In this document: piece after piece, positions 8,413 through 16,918 of the stretch
How positions within the stretch are numbered: the stretch's first letter is position 1
Layout of the letters: the number at the start of each line of letters is the position of its first letter
NCBI GenBank assembly: GCA_965243325.1
Contig: CBDEUQ010000003.1
Coordinates: forward strand, 806,001 to 870,000
Length of the DNA: 64,000 bases
DNA from: JANQOH01 sp965243325
Lineage (GTDB): Bacteria; Pseudomonadota; Alphaproteobacteria; UBA7887
Reading direction: 5' to 3'
Notes under the pieces: generated by a model
The model's database searches: none
Told to the model about the DNA's origin: nothing
The model's input: the letters and a program-made list of their open reading frames with translations, nothing else
Translations under genes and position numbers: made by a program

Positions 8413-8996
8413 CAGCCGCGCTCCGCTGGATCCAGCCACCCCACGTTGCCGTCGTCGCGACGGTAGACGACGTTGTAGCGGCCGCTCCCGCTGTTGCGGA
8501 ACATCAGCACCGGAAGCTGCGCAAGCTCGAGTCGCATCACCGCCTCGCTGACGGTGAGGTTGTGGATCGGCGTCGTCGTCTCCGCGACGGTGACCGGTCC
8601 GTCGACTCCGGCGCCCGGTTCGGGCTCGTCCTCGTTCTCCGCCGCGAGCACCGTCTGGCGCGCGACCTCGTCCGCATCGTCGTCCGTCGGCGGACGCTGG
8701 CCGTGGTGGTCGATCAGGCGCCGCTTGAAACGCCTGAGACGCTTCTCGATACGCTCCGTCGCCATGTCGAACGCCGCCTGGATCGCGTCGGCCTCGCCGT
8801 GCGCGCGCACCGAGATGCCGCGCCCGGCATGCACCGAGATATCGCTGCGGAAGACGTGGCGCGATTTCGAGAACTGCACCTGCGCGTCGAGCGCATGGTT
8901 GAAGTACTTGCCGACGCGGGCGGCGAGACGGCTCTCTACGCGGCCGCGCAGGGCATCGCCAACGTCGATATGCTTGCCACTGACGAAGACCTGCAT
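8412..8996 (-). CDS. hpf: Ribosome hibernation-promoting factor, long form
   Basis: A 194-residue protein with the N-terminal ribosome-binding domain (MQVFVSGKHIDVGDALRGRV, then SVHAGRGISVRAHGEADAIQAAFDMATERIEKRLRRFK with its basic helix). A charged linker of about 40 residues follows, then the C-terminal dimerisation domain (SEAVMRLELAQLPVLMFRNSGSGRYNVVYRRDDGNVGWL). Long HPF forms 100S dimers of inactive ribosomes. The frame remains open upstream, but ATG 8996 gives the family start. The usual upstream neighbour rpoN is separated from it by a full IS256 copy, whose transposase points toward hpf. Confidence 0.95.
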   Translation of the reverse strand: MQVFVSGKHIDVGDALRGRVESRLAARVGKYFNHALDAQVQFSKSRHVFRSDISVHAGRGISVRAHGEADAIQAAFDMATERIEKRLRRFKRRLIDHHGQRPPTDDDADEVARQTVLAAENEDEPEPGAGVDGPVTVAETTTPIHNLTVSEAVMRLELAQLPVLMFRNSGSGRYNVVYRRDDGNVGWLDPAERG

Positions 8997-9116
8997 GGGT
9001 ACCGATATGTTCGAATGCCGCCTGGGAACGCAGCCTTGACGCCGCCGGCGCGCCGCAATCGCAAGAAGGCGAACGATACCGGTGACGGCCGCCGCCGTCA
9101 ACGGGCAGGCCGGTCC

Positions 9117-10396
9117 GGTAACGTCAAGAGTTATGTGTCAGGGAGACGGGGGTGCTGATTCCCTGAGACTTGTTTTCGTGGATGAATACCGCGTAGAGGA
9201 CGCGGTCCATTGAGGTCCGGTCCTGGAAGGTTCCCATGGGCCGGGTTCGTCTGCGGACCTCCCGGAACCTTCGTTCGATGGCGTTGGTGGTCCTGACCCG
9301 CTTTCGCTCATCGAGGGTCCGGTAGCGGAAGCAGGTGAGCAGCTCGTCGAGATCGCTGCGCAGGCAGGCGACGGCCTTGGGGTAGGTGCTTTGCCAGCGG
9401 TCGGCGAAGCGTCGGGCGGCGCTCTGGGCCTTGCGGCGGCTCTTTGCATTCATGACGGCGTGGACATCGGCCTTGACGGCCTCCTGGTCGGCCTTGCGGA
9501 CCTTGTTGAGGATGTTGCGCATCTTGTGCGCCCAGCACCTCTGAACCGGGATGCCGGGATAGACGAACGGCAAGGCAGCCAGCAGGCCCTTGCCGCCATC
9601 GACGCAGATCATCTCAAGGCCTTCGCCGGTGAGCCCGCGGTGGTACAGCCGGTTGAGGAACACTTCCCACTCGCGGGCGCCTTCGCTGACGGCGAGATGG
9701 AAGTCGATGATCTCCTTCTTGCCGTCGGGGCGGATGCCGAGCGCCACCAGGACCGGCCTCCTGAGCGCGCCGGCGCCGGTCTTGCGGGCCAGCACCACGC
9801 CGTCGAGCATCAGCGCCTTGTAGGCGTTCTTCAGCGGCCTGCGGTGGAAGGCCTCGACCGCCATGTCGAGCGTCTTGGAGACCCGGCTCACCGTCGCGGC
9901 CGAGACCGGGCGCCCGAGCAGGGCCAGCAGGACCTCGCCCACCTTGCGCGTCGAAAGCCCCAGCACGAAGCCGGCCAGGATGGCACGGTCGATCTCCGGC
10001 GCGCGCCTTGCGTAGCTCTTCACAACCCCGGTCGGGCAGAAGTGCCGGGTGCGCGGCACGTTGAGCTCGATGTCGCCGAGCTCGCTCAGCAGGCAGCGGC
10101 GGTAGGTCCCGTTGCGCCGGTCGCGCATCGCGCCGGCGTCGAGGTTGTCGAGCCAGCGATCCACCGCCTCGGCCATCCGGCCCTCGATGATCTCGGCCAG
10201 CGCCTGGCGGCCGAGCGGGCGGTAGCCCTCGCCCCAGTCCAGTCCGCCTGCCTGCATCTCCTTCACCACCTCAAAGGCCTGGGGTAGGCTCATGATCGTC
10301 GCAGCTTGCTGGGACATGCGGGGTGCTCCTGTTTGTGGTTGTCGTCACCACAGGGAGTACCCCCTTCCCACCTGACACATAAATTCTTACGTCACC
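9117..10396 (-). mobile_element. IS256-family insertion sequence, copy 2
   Basis: The same 1,280-bp unit as at 2398, flanked by an 8-bp direct repeat GCCGGTCC (9109-9116 and 10397-10404). It sits in the 1.45-kb interval between the end of rpoN and the start of hpf, a pair normally adjacent. The element's right end is about 50 bp downstream of rpoN and its left end is 120 bp upstream of hpf, so no coding sequence is broken. Its transposase reads in the same direction as the operon. Confidence 0.95.
9124..10317 (-). CDS. IS256-family transposase, copy 2
   Basis: The translation is identical over all 397 residues to the transposases at 2405 and 32648, including the two aspartate motifs (LDGV, VDGGKGL), the QRCWAHK block and the C-terminal NAIERRFREVRRRT block. 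It is intact and probably active or recently active. Transcription from its own promoter runs toward hpf. Confidence 0.95.
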   Translation of the reverse strand: MSQQAATIMSLPQAFEVVKEMQAGGLDWGEGYRPLGRQALAEIIEGRMAEAVDRWLDNLDAGAMRDRRNGTYRRCLLSELGDIELNVPRTRHFCPTGVVKSYARRAPEIDRAILAGFVLGLSTRKVGEVLLALLGRPVSAATVSRVSKTLDMAVEAFHRRPLKNAYKALMLDGVVLARKTGAGALRRPVLVALGIRPDGKKEIIDFHLAVSEGAREWEVFLNRLYHRGLTGEGLEMICVDGGKGLLAALPFVYPGIPVQRCWAHKMRNILNKVRKADQEAVKADVHAVMNAKSRRKAQSAARRFADRWQSTYPKAVACLRSDLDELLTCFRYRTLDERKRVRTTNAIERRFREVRRRTRPMGTFQDRTSMDRVLYAVFIHENKSQGISTPVSLTHNS

Positions 10397-10447
10397 GCCG
10401 GTCCGGACGCGGTGCGGCGCGGCCGTCGCCGGCCCCCCGCGGAGGCG

Positions 10448-11857
10448 TCAGATACGCGCGGATTTCGCGCGGCGGCGCTCGAACGACGATGGAATTCGCA
10501 GCGATTCCCGATACTTGGCGATCGTGCGCCGGGCGATCTCGATACCCGATTGGCGCAGGACAGCCGCCAGCCGGTCGTCCGACAGCACCGCCGACGCCGG
10601 TTCGGCGTCGATAAGCTCACGGATCCTCTGGCGCACCGCCTCGGCGGCGTGGTCGGCATCGCCGTCGGCGCCGGGGATGGCGGCTGAGAAAAAGTACTTG
10701 AGCTCGAACGTGCCGCGCGGCGTGGCCATGTACTTGTCGCCGGTCACGCGGCTCACCGTGCTCTCGTGCAGCGACACGCTCTCGGCGACGTCGCGCAGCG
10801 TGAGCGGTCTGAGGCGATGGACTCCGTGGCACAGGAACCCGTCCTGCCGGCGGACCAGCTCGGTGCCGACCTTGAGAATCGTCGCCGCGCGCTGGTCGAG
10901 CGCGCGCAACAGCCAGTTGGCCTGCTGAAGCCGGTCGCGGACGTAGCTCGTCCCCGCGGCGTCGGCGCCGCCGTCGACGAGGGCGCGGTAGCGGCGGTCG
11001 ATCAGGACCCGCGGCAGCACGTCGCCGTTCAGCGACACCGCCCAGCCGCCGTCGGAGCGCGGCCGGACATGGATGTCCGGCACCACGGTCTGGACGGGCG
11101 CGGTCTCGAACGACGCGCCCGGCTTCGGATCGAGCGCGCGCAGCGCCCGCACCCGCTCGACGACGGCGTCCTCGTCGATGCCGCAGCGCGCCGCCAGGCC
11201 GGCGAGGTCGCGGCGGGCGACGAGCGCAAGGTTGTCGAGCAGGCGTTCCATCGGCGCGTCCAGCCGGCCACGGTCGGCGAGCTGCAGCGCCAGGCATTCG
11301 CGCAGGCTGCGTGCGCCGACACCGACGGGGTCGCACGCCTGCACGCGCGCCAGCGCGCTCTCGACCCGCGCGGGCGCGCAGCCCAGGCGCTCTGCGATCT
11401 GCCCGAGGTCGCCGGCGAACCAGCCGGCTTCGTCGAGCGAGTCGATCAGGTGGCCGCAGATCAGCCGTTCCGCGGCGTCGGCCACGTCGACGGCGATCTG
11501 CTCGCCGACGTGCCGGCGCAGGTCCTTGCGGTCGGCGAGGGTCTCCTCCAAGCCGCCGGCGGCCCCGGCGCCCGGCCGCGGGCCCGGCCGGTGCGCCGCC
11601 GGCCCGAGGTCGTCCGCCGCGTCGTCCGGGGCCGCGGCTCCGTCCGCCTCCGCCGCCCCGCCCTTGTCCGCCGCCCCGGCGGCGGCGGTATCGTCCGGCC
11701 CGGCCCACTCGAGCAGCGGGTTCTCCTCCATCTGACGATCGACGTAGGCGCGCAGCTCGAGGCTCGACAGGCGCAGCAGCTTGATCGCCTGCTGCAGTTG
11801 CGGCGTCATGGCGAGCGACTGCCCGAGCCGCCGTTCCAGCCTGAGCGCGCCGGCCAC
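10448..11857 (-). CDS. rpoN: RNA polymerase sigma-54 factor
   Basis: A 469-residue sigma-54. Region I begins R-L-G-Q-S-L-A-M-T-P-Q-L-Q-Q-A-I-K-L-L, the activator- and core-contacting segment. An acidic, alanine-rich region II follows, then the core-binding and helix-turn-helix domains (LHESTVSRVTGDKYMATPRGTFELKYFFS). The C-terminal RpoN box ARRTIAKYRE reads the -24 promoter element. The frame is open far upstream, but GTG 11857 is preferred: AGGAG lies 8 bases upstream and it follows the lptB stop by 11 bp. It directs transcription of nitrogen and motility genes with enhancer-binding proteins. The downstream link to hpf is cut by IS256. Confidence 0.95.
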   Translation of the reverse strand: MAGALRLERRLGQSLAMTPQLQQAIKLLRLSSLELRAYVDRQMEENPLLEWAGPDDTAAAGAADKGGAAEADGAAAPDDAADDLGPAAHRPGPRPGAGAAGGLEETLADRKDLRRHVGEQIAVDVADAAERLICGHLIDSLDEAGWFAGDLGQIAERLGCAPARVESALARVQACDPVGVGARSLRECLALQLADRGRLDAPMERLLDNLALVARRDLAGLAARCGIDEDAVVERVRALRALDPKPGASFETAPVQTVVPDIHVRPRSDGGWAVSLNGDVLPRVLIDRRYRALVDGGADAAGTSYVRDRLQQANWLLRALDQRAATILKVGTELVRRQDGFLCHGVHRLRPLTLRDVAESVSLHESTVSRVTGDKYMATPRGTFELKYFFSAAIPGADGDADHAAEAVRQRIRELIDAEPASAVLSDDRLAAVLRQSGIEIARRTIAKYRESLRIPSSFERRRAKSARI

Positions 11858-11868
11858 CGCCGCGGCTC

Positions 11869-12642
11869 CTAGAGCCGGAAACGCTCGCCGAGGTAGACCT
11901 GACGAACTTCTTCGTGGGCGACGATCTCGTTCGGCGAGCCTTCCATGAGAACCGCGCCGTCGTGCAGGATGTAGGCGCGGTCGACGATATCGAGCGCCTC
12001 GCGCACGTTGTGATCGGTGATCAGCACGCCGATCCCGCGGTCTTTCAGATGCGCGACGAGGTCGCGGATATCGGCGACCGCGATCGGGTCGATGCCGGCG
12101 AACGGCTCGTCCAGCAGCATGAAGCCGGGCTTCGCCGCAAGCGTGCGCGCGATCTCGACGCGGCGGCGTTCGCCGCCGGACAGCGCCAGCGCCGGCGTAT
12201 GCCGGAGGTGGTCGATCAGGAACTCGGCCAGCAGGTCGTCGAGAGCGGCCTCGCGATGCGCCCGGTCCGGCTCGACGACTTCGAGGACGACGCGGATGTT
12301 GTCCTCGACGGTGAGGCCGCGGAAGAAGGACGCTTCCTGCGGCAGGTAGCCGACGCCAAGGCGGGCGCGGCGGTACATCGGCAGATCGGTCACGTCGTGG
12401 CCGTCGATGGACACGCTCCCCGTGTCGGCGGCAAGCAGACCGGTGATGAGATAGAAGCACGTCGTCTTGCCGGCGCCGTTCGGCCCGAGCAGGCCGACGA
12501 CTTCGCCGCGCCGCACCGATACCGAGACGTCGCGCAGCACCGGCCGCCGCCGGTAGCTCTTGCCGAGATGGCGCCCGACGAGCCCCCCCGAGGCCGAAAC
12601 CAGGCGGATCGCCGGACGCGCGCCTTCGCCGGCTTCGCTCAC
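11869..12642 (-). CDS. lptB: LPS export ABC transporter ATP-binding protein LptB
   Basis: A 257-residue ABC ATPase powering LPS extraction from the inner membrane by LptFG. Walker A is G-P-N-G-A-G-K-T-T, the signature is A-L-S-G-G-E-R-R-R-V-E-I-A-R, and Walker B is F-M-L-L-D-E-P-F-A-G-I-D-P followed by the H-loop TDHNVRE. These exact variants (FAGIDP, TDHNVRE) are characteristic of LptB. GTG 12642 overlaps the lptA stop (GTGA) and is chosen over far upstream in-frame codons that would run into lptA. It is part of the kdsD-lptC-lptA-lptB-rpoN run. Confidence 0.96.
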   Translation of the reverse strand: MSEAGEGARPAIRLVSASGGLVGRHLGKSYRRRPVLRDVSVSVRRGEVVGLLGPNGAGKTTCFYLITGLLAADTGSVSIDGHDVTDLPMYRRARLGVGYLPQEASFFRGLTVEDNIRVVLEVVEPDRAHREAALDDLLAEFLIDHLRHTPALALSGGERRRVEIARTLAAKPGFMLLDEPFAGIDPIAVADIRDLVAHLKDRGIGVLITDHNVREALDIVDRAYILHDGAVLMEGSPNEIVAHEEVRQVYLGERFRL

Positions 12643-13187
12643 TCGTCCGCGTCCCCGTTCGCGCCTTCGTCCCCGTCCTCGTCCGACCCGGGCGCGAAGA
12701 CGGCCGCCACCCGGCCGCCGGGCGACGCACCCGCCGTGATTCGGCTGACGCCGGTGCCGAGGTTCATGTCCAGCCTGTCGCCGCGCACGACGTTGGCGCC
12801 CTGCGTGAGCACCACGTCGCCCTCGATGAAGACCAGCCCCTTCTCGACGTCGTAGGCGCCGCGCGCGCCGCTGGCGACCTCCTCCGGGGTCACGAGGCGC
12901 ACGTTGCCGTCGGCCTCGATCAGCCGGATGCGCTCCGCCGCCGCGCCGTCGGCGCCGCTGCCGCGCGAGAGATGGGCGGTCAGGCGATCCGCGTGCAGAT
13001 GGTAGGGGCCCTGGACCGCGTCGGCGTTGCCGCGGGCGACGGCGATCCGTTCCTCGTTCTTCCACTCCATTTCGTCGGCGCTGATCTGGACCGGCGCGTT
13101 CGGGTCGATCTCGAGCTGCGCCGCGACGGGGCCGGCGGCCGCGAGCGCCACGGCCGCGACGGCTGCCCGGAAGGCCGCCCGCCGCAT
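12639..13187 (-). CDS. lptA: Periplasmic LPS-binding protein LptA/OstA-like
   Basis: A 182-residue exported protein. An N-terminal signal peptide (MRRAAFRAAVAAVALAAAGPVAAQ, cleavage probable after AxA near residue 23) precedes an OstA/LptA beta-jellyroll with repeats of the kind VQISADEMEWKNEERIAVARGNADAV and VFIEGDVVLTQGANVVRGDRLDMNLGTG. It forms the periplasmic bridge for LPS between LptC and LptD. The C-terminus is acidic (SDEDGDEGANGDADE). ATG 13187 overlaps the lptC stop and starts the signal sequence. Confidence 0.93.
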   Translation of the reverse strand: MRRAAFRAAVAAVALAAAGPVAAQLEIDPNAPVQISADEMEWKNEERIAVARGNADAVQGPYHLHADRLTAHLSRGSGADGAAAERIRLIEADGNVRLVTPEEVASGARGAYDVEKGLVFIEGDVVLTQGANVVRGDRLDMNLGTGVSRITAGASPGGRVAAVFAPGSDEDGDEGANGDADE

Positions 13188-13852
13188 CAGCCGCCGCCCT
13201 CGAACTCGCCCGGATGCAGGACCGCGGAGGGACGCCCGCCGCAGCGAAGGTCTCCCGGCCCCGCGAGGAAGACGCATCCCACCGCGTCGATCTCGCCCCA
13301 GCGGCCACGTCCGCGCACCCGGTCGTCGGTCGTCGCCCGGCCGGTGCGCAGGTCGAACCGCGCCGCATCGGTGCGCAGTTCCAGCCCCGATTCCGTCCAC
13401 ACGTCGACTCCTCCGCTGAGGTGCAGCGTCTCCCGGTCGCGGTCGAGTATCCCGCGGTCGGCGGCGACCGTCATCCGGCCGCCGTCGGACCCCGTGAGGT
13501 CGGCCTCGGGGCCTTCGAGGAAGACCCGGCCGGCGCCGGTCTGCGGCCGCCACGCCAGCGCCGCGTTCACCGTATAGGGCCGCTCGGACGAGTCGGTGCT
13601 TTCGAAGCGCGGGCGAACCGCCTCGTCGCGGTCGCCGATCTCGATGCCGTCGGCGCCGAGCGCCACGTCGACGCGATGGTCCGCGCCGTTCACCATGGGC
13701 CAGGCGACCACGGCGACGGCGACGCCGGCGGCGGCGGCGGGGAACAGCGCCCGCATCAGCCCGAGGCGGCGACGCCAGCCGGCCTCGGCGCGGATCGCCT
13801 CGCGCATGTTCCCGTCGGCGCTCCAACGCTGAAGGAACCGATCCCTCGCCAT
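13187..13852 (-). CDS. lptC: LPS export system protein LptC
   Basis: A 221-residue single-pass inner-membrane protein. A short basic N-terminus is followed by one hydrophobic helix (LFPAAAAGVAVAVVAWPMV, about residues 36-54) and a periplasmic beta-rich domain with LptC-type repeats (LTGSDGGRMTVAADRGILDRDRETLHLSGGVDV). It receives LPS from LptBFG and passes it to LptA. It ends with ATGA overlapping lptA. Sequence conservation in LptC is low, so assignment also rests on position and topology. Confidence 0.88.
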   Translation of the reverse strand: MARDRFLQRWSADGNMREAIRAEAGWRRRLGLMRALFPAAAAGVAVAVVAWPMVNGADHRVDVALGADGIEIGDRDEAVRPRFESTDSSERPYTVNAALAWRPQTGAGRVFLEGPEADLTGSDGGRMTVAADRGILDRDRETLHLSGGVDVWTESGLELRTDAARFDLRTGRATTDDRVRGRGRWGEIDAVGCVFLAGPGDLRCGGRPSAVLHPGEFEGGG

Positions 13853-13862
13853 CGCTCCGACC

Positions 13863-14852
13863 TCAGCCCAGCCCGGCGCGCAGGCAGTCGTGCGAATGCA
13901 GAATGCCCACCGGCCGGCCGTCGTTCACGACGAACAGCGCGGTGATCTTCCGCGTGCTCATGATGAACAGCGCTTCGGCGGCGAGACAGTCCGGCGCGAC
14001 CGTCCACGGCTCGGGCGTCATCACGTCCGCGGCCCGGCGCGACAGCAGGTCGGCGGCCATGTGACGGCGCAGGTCGCCGTCGGTGACGATTCCCCGCAAC
14101 CGGCCGCCCCCGTCGACGATGCCGACGCAGCCGAAGCTCCTGGCGGTCATCTCCATCACCGCGTCGCTCATCGCCGTGTCCGGCCCGACGAGGGGCACGG
14201 CCTCGCCCTCGTGCATCAGGTCGGCGACGGTGGTCAGCCGCGCCGCGAGGCTGCCGCCCGGGTGCAGCAGGCGGAACGCCGTGCCGGTGAACCCGGCGCG
14301 CTCCATCAAGGCGACCGCGAGGGCGTCGCCCAGCGCCAGCGCCATGGTGGTCGAGGTCGTGGGCGCGAGGCCGTTGGGGCACGCTTCCGGCGCGTCGATC
14401 AGCACCAGCGCCACGTCGGCGCGGTCGGCGAGCGCGCTGCCCGAGCGGCCGACGATGGCGACGAGGGGAATTCCGTGACGCCCGGCGTGCTCGACGATGG
14501 CGTTCAGCTCCGCCGTCTCGCCCGAATTGGACAGCGCGAGCACGGTGTCGCGGGGGGCGATCATGCCGAGGTCGCCGTGGCGCGCCTCCGCCGGATGAAC
14601 GTAGCCCGCCGGCGTGCCCGTCGAGGCGAGCGTCGACGCGATCTTGCGGGCGACGTGGCCGGACTTGCCCATGCCCGTCGTCATCACCCGGCCGGCGGTG
14701 CGCGCGAGCGTCTCTACCGCGGCTTCGAAACGGCCGTCGAGCGCGCGCGCCAAGCGCCGCAAGGCGGCGGCCTCGGTCTCCAGTACGCGGCGGCCCGCGG
14801 CGACGATTCCGTCGACGGCCGCGCTGCCCCGGTCGAGCACAATATCGGTCAC
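13863..14852 (-). CDS. kdsD: Arabinose-5-phosphate isomerase (KdsD/KpsF family)
   Basis: A 329-residue cytoplasmic enzyme making D-arabinose 5-phosphate from ribulose 5-phosphate, the first step of Kdo synthesis for lipid A-core. The N-terminal SIS sugar-isomerase domain has TTGMGKSGHVARKIASTLASTGTP and the HPAEARHGDLGM active-site region. Two CBS domains follow (about residues 205-329), one with VGIVDGGGRLRGIVTDGDLRRHM. Ten bases separate it from lptC, so Kdo synthesis and LPS export are co-expressed. Confidence 0.95.
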   Translation of the reverse strand: MTDIVLDRGSAAVDGIVAAGRRVLETEAAALRRLARALDGRFEAAVETLARTAGRVMTTGMGKSGHVARKIASTLASTGTPAGYVHPAEARHGDLGMIAPRDTVLALSNSGETAELNAIVEHAGRHGIPLVAIVGRSGSALADRADVALVLIDAPEACPNGLAPTTSTTMALALGDALAVALMERAGFTGTAFRLLHPGGSLAARLTTVADLMHEGEAVPLVGPDTAMSDAVMEMTARSFGCVGIVDGGGRLRGIVTDGDLRRHMAADLLSRRAADVMTPEPWTVAPDCLAAEALFIMSTRKITALFVVNDGRPVGILHSHDCLRAGLG

Positions 14853-14916
14853 GCGGCGATGGACCCCGGTTCCCCGTCAACGGCGGCCGCAAGCATGGCG
14901 GAAACGGCGGGGCGAA

Positions 14917-15528
14917 TCAATGCGCGAAGATGTCCTCGTCGGGCCAGCCGGCAAGGTCCAGCGCGGCGCGAACGGGAACGAACGCGAAGCACGCGGCGGC
15001 GAGGTCGGCGCGGCCGTCGCGCGTCAGCATGCTGTCGAGGCGTTCGCGCAGCCGGTGGAGATACAGCACGTCGGCCGCGGCATAGGCGCGCTGCGCCGCG
15101 CCGAGGTCGGCCGCCGCCCAGTCGGAGCTCTGCTGCTCCTTCGACAGCGCGACGCCGAAGAACTCGCCCACCAGGTCCTTGAGCCCGTGGCGGTCCGTAT
15201 AGGTGCGCGCGAGCCGCGACGCGATCCGTGTGCAGTAGAGGGGCCGGCATTCGATGCCGAACGTGTGGCGGAGGACGGCCACGTCGAAGCGCGCAAAGTG
15301 GAAGATCTTCGTCCGGCTGCCGTCGGCGAGCGTCCGCCTGAGGTTGGGGGCGGCGTAGTCGGGCGTCGGAAAATGGACGAGATGGGCGTCGCCGTCGCCG
15401 GCCGAGAGCTGCACGACGCACAGCCGGTCGCGGTGCGGCCGCAGGCCCCGGGTCTCGGTGTCCACGGCGATGTCGCCGTCGAACGCGACGCCGTCGGGCA
15501 GGTCGTAGCGGTGCAGATGGACGGTCAC
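14917..15528 (-). CDS. Ribonuclease D-like 3'-5' exonuclease
   Basis: A 203-residue DEDDy exonuclease. Motif I is A-V-D-T-E-T-R-G-L, motif II is F-H-F-A-R-F-D-V-A-V-L, and motif III is A-A-A-D-V-L-Y-L with the preceding tyrosine. It lacks the HRDC domains of full-length RNase D (about 370 residues), as the short alphaproteobacterial version does. It should trim 3' ends of tRNA and other small RNAs. The frame is open back through the tRNA-Leu gene, so GTG 15528 is taken as the start. It lies 30 bp downstream of that tRNA gene and may share its transcript. Confidence 0.9.
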   Translation of the reverse strand: MTVHLHRYDLPDGVAFDGDIAVDTETRGLRPHRDRLCVVQLSAGDGDAHLVHFPTPDYAAPNLRRTLADGSRTKIFHFARFDVAVLRHTFGIECRPLYCTRIASRLARTYTDRHGLKDLVGEFFGVALSKEQQSSDWAAADLGAAQRAYAAADVLYLHRLRERLDSMLTRDGRADLAAACFAFVPVRAALDLAGWPDEDIFAH

Positions 15529-15557
15529 GCCGACGCCGCCCGCGACGGCGCGGCGGC

Positions 15558-15644
<87 letters not shown>

Positions 15645-15794
15645 CCGACCGGACGATGCCGCGCCCCCCGCCCGCGGAGCCGGCGCGCGCCCGCTGGGTA
15701 CGCGAGCCGCGGGAACCTGTCAACGCACTTTGCGCTGGCGCGGCCGCGGCGGGTCGGGCAAGGTCGCCGGAGGGAAGCGGAAGGGGCCGCGGTC

Positions 15795-16751
15795 ATGCCG
15801 GTGTCGCAGGCGACGGTGTTCGGCGGTTCGGGTTTCGTCGGCCGCTACGCGGTACGGCGGCTGGCGGCGGCCGGCGCGCGCGTCGTCGTCGGCGTGCGCC
15901 ATCCCGGGCGCGCCGGATTCCTCAAGCCGATGGGAGACGTGGGCCAGGTGCTGCCCGTCGCCGCCGACATCGGCGACGAGGCGACGGTGGCGGCGGCGGT
16001 GCAGGGCTCCGATCTCGTGGTCAACCTCGCGGGAATCCTCGTCGAGACCGGCGCGCAGCGCTTCGCGGCGGTCCACGCGCAGGGCGCCGAGCGCGTCGCC
16101 AAGGCGGCGCGGGCGGCGGGCGCGCGAAGCCTCGTCCACGTCTCGGCGATCGGCGCCGACGCGGCGTCCCCCGCCGCCTACGGCCGCAGCAAGGCGGCGG
16201 GCGAAGCTGCCGTGCGGGCGGCGTTTCCGGCGGCGGCGATCGTCCGCCCCAGCATCGTGTTCGGCCCGGAGGACGACTTCTTCAACCGCTTCGCGCGCCT
16301 GGCGCGGCTCGTGCCGGCGTTGCCGCTCGTCCACGGCGGGCGGACGAAGTTCCAGCCCGTCTACGTCGGCGACGTGGCGGAGGCGCTGGCGCGCGCCGCC
16401 GAACGCGCCGACGCGGCAGGGCGGACGTACGAGCTCGGCGGGCCGCAGGTCTACACGTTCCGCGAGCTGCTGGCGTTCGTTCTCGCCACCACGCGCCGGC
16501 GCGCGTTTCTGGTGCCGGTGCCGGAGGCCGTGCTGGCGTTCAAGGCGCGGTTCTTCGAGCTCCTGCCCGACCCGCCGCTGACCCGCGACCAGATCGCGAT
16601 GCTGCGCCGCGACAACGTGGTGAGCGACGATCCCGAGATCGCCCGCTTCGCCGACCTCGGAATCGAGCCGGCGGCGCTCGAGGCGATCGTGCCCGAATAC
16701 CTCGCACGCTACCGCCGCCGCCCCGTTTCGCCCGACGGCGGGCAGGCGTAG
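15795..16751 (+). CDS. NDUFA9-like NAD(P)-binding protein associated with complex I
   Basis: A 318-residue atypical short-chain dehydrogenase. The nucleotide-binding G-G-S-G-F-V-G-R-Y loop is at residues 10-18, then LVVNLAGILVETGAQRF, a YGRSK motif and FGPEDDFFNRFARLARLVPALPLV. These are signatures of the NDUFA9/39-kDa accessory subunit of respiratory complex I and its alphaproteobacterial homologues. A tightly bound NADPH with a structural or assembly role is known for the mitochondrial member; an enzymatic role here is unproven. It is transcribed divergently from tRNA-Leu/rnd. Confidence 0.88.
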   Translation: MPVSQATVFGGSGFVGRYAVRRLAAAGARVVVGVRHPGRAGFLKPMGDVGQVLPVAADIGDEATVAAAVQGSDLVVNLAGILVETGAQRFAAVHAQGAERVAKAARAAGARSLVHVSAIGADAASPAAYGRSKAAGEAAVRAAFPAAAIVRPSIVFGPEDDFFNRFARLARLVPALPLVHGGRTKFQPVYVGDVAEALARAAERADAAGRTYELGGPQVYTFRELLAFVLATTRRRAFLVPVPEAVLAFKARFFELLPDPPLTRDQIAMLRRDNVVSDDPEIARFADLGIEPAALEAIVPEYLARYRRRPVSPDGGQA

Positions 16752-16856
16752 CGGCTCGGGGAATCAACACCGAGTCAACACCGCGCCGCGCCGATGCGCG
16801 CGGTGCGTTGCACCGTCCACGGCCGAGCCGCCGCAACGCCGGCTGACGGCGTGGGG

Positions 16857-16893
16857 AAAAAAATCGGGGGCGGCATCGCGCGCCGCCCCCGAT
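16857..16893 (-). terminator. Rho-independent terminator of porin 1
   Basis: A perfect 12-bp GC-rich stem (16863-16874 with 16882-16893) closes a 7-base loop and is followed on the minus strand by seven T residues. It lies 26 bp past the porin stop and separates it from the convergent NDUFA9-like gene. Confidence 0.9.
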
Positions 16894-16918
16894 GAATCCG
16901 GCGAAGATTGCTCCTTGG

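Noticed and set aside
6466..8466. 666-codon plus-strand frame
   Set aside because: Lies opposite EIIA-Man, rapZ, hprK and ptsN, all of which have clear family motifs on the minus strand.
12972..13577. Plus-strand frame opposite lptA and lptC
   Set aside because: Antisense shadow; the minus-strand lpt genes overlap by ATGA and have family features.
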